Assembly (NCBI GenBank): GCA_937967875.1
Contig: CALBTQ010000856.1
Span: 1-6,945, forward strand
Origin: an uncultured Pseudomonadota bacterium
Lineage (GTDB): Bacteria > Lernaellota > Lernaellaia > Lernaellales > Lernaellaceae
Direction of reading: 5' to 3'
DNA length: 6,945 nt
Below, piece by piece: positions 6,900 to 6,945 of the stretch; position 1 is the first letter of the stretch, and each line of letters starts with the position of its first letter. The translations under genes were made by a program, and so were the position numbers. The notes beneath the pieces are model-generated. The model saw only the letters and a list, made by a program, of their open reading frames with translations. It searched no databases and was not told the DNA's origin.

Positions 6900-6945
6900 A
6901 GATCGGAAGAGCACACGTCTGAACTCCAGTCACCGAATACGATCT
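6900..6945 (+). other. Illumina TruSeq-type adapter read-through (artificial sequence)
   Basis: From 6900 the sequence is the universal start of the TruSeq read-1 3' adapter (AGATCGGAAGAGCACACGTC and its continuation to 6933). An 8-base index, CGAATACG, follows at 6934-6941, and then ATCT (6942-6945), the first bases of the segment that normally follows the index. The last genuine base is therefore about 6899. The match is to well-known adapter sequence recalled from knowledge and covers 38 non-index bases. No gene, promoter or protein should be annotated across it. Confidence 0.98.

Noticed and set aside
6701..6916. A minus-strand open frame starting MCSSDL.
   Set aside because: Its first codons are translated from the sequencing adapter; the rest is an alternative frame inside the CoA-transferase gene.

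Overview
This is a GC-rich bacterial fragment that ends on the right in unremoved sequencing adapter, so it is almost certainly one end of a short-read assembled contig. The gene content is a CheB/CheR/CheY chemotaxis set facing an acetyl-CoA/acid-CoA energy cluster built on an ADP-forming acyl-CoA ligase. It resembles deltaproteobacteria-like or related uncultured anaerobic or fermentative lineages. No marker gene is present, so that placement is only a guess.

Left part, + strand (2-1716): the C-terminal part of the chemotaxis methylesterase CheB, the complete receptor methyltransferase CheR, and a complete single-domain CheY-type response regulator. Gaps are 19 and 10 bases, so this is the tail of one chemotaxis operon. 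CheR adds and CheB removes methyl groups on chemoreceptor glutamates (adaptation). The CheY-like protein carries the phosphoryl signal from a histidine kinase that is not in this window.

Middle (1717-1800): a short intergenic gap where the two gene sets converge. It holds a T-rich stretch and an inverted repeat that might help end transcription.

Right part, - strand (6873 down to 1801): three genes with overlapping ends (4 and 8 bases), hence one translationally coupled operon. In transcription order they are: (1) an acetyl-CoA hydrolase/CoA-transferase with a C-terminal Pat-like GNAT acetyltransferase domain; (2) a single-chain ADP-forming acetate/acyl-CoA ligase with its phospho-histidine motif; (3) a BioD-like P-loop protein with a DRTGG-like C-terminal region, resembling the N-terminal (non-catalytic) part of long phosphotransacetylases. 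Together they suggest reversible conversion between acyl-CoA and free acids with ATP formation, plus possible control through acetylation and nucleotide sensing. The control part is inference.

Bases 6900-6945 are Illumina TruSeq-type adapter with an 8-base index, not biology. I found no RNA gene, CRISPR array, insertion sequence or other mobile element. No clearly undescribed system is evident. The most interesting biological point is the CoA-transferase/GNAT fusion coupled to the ADP-forming ligase and the DRTGG-type protein.
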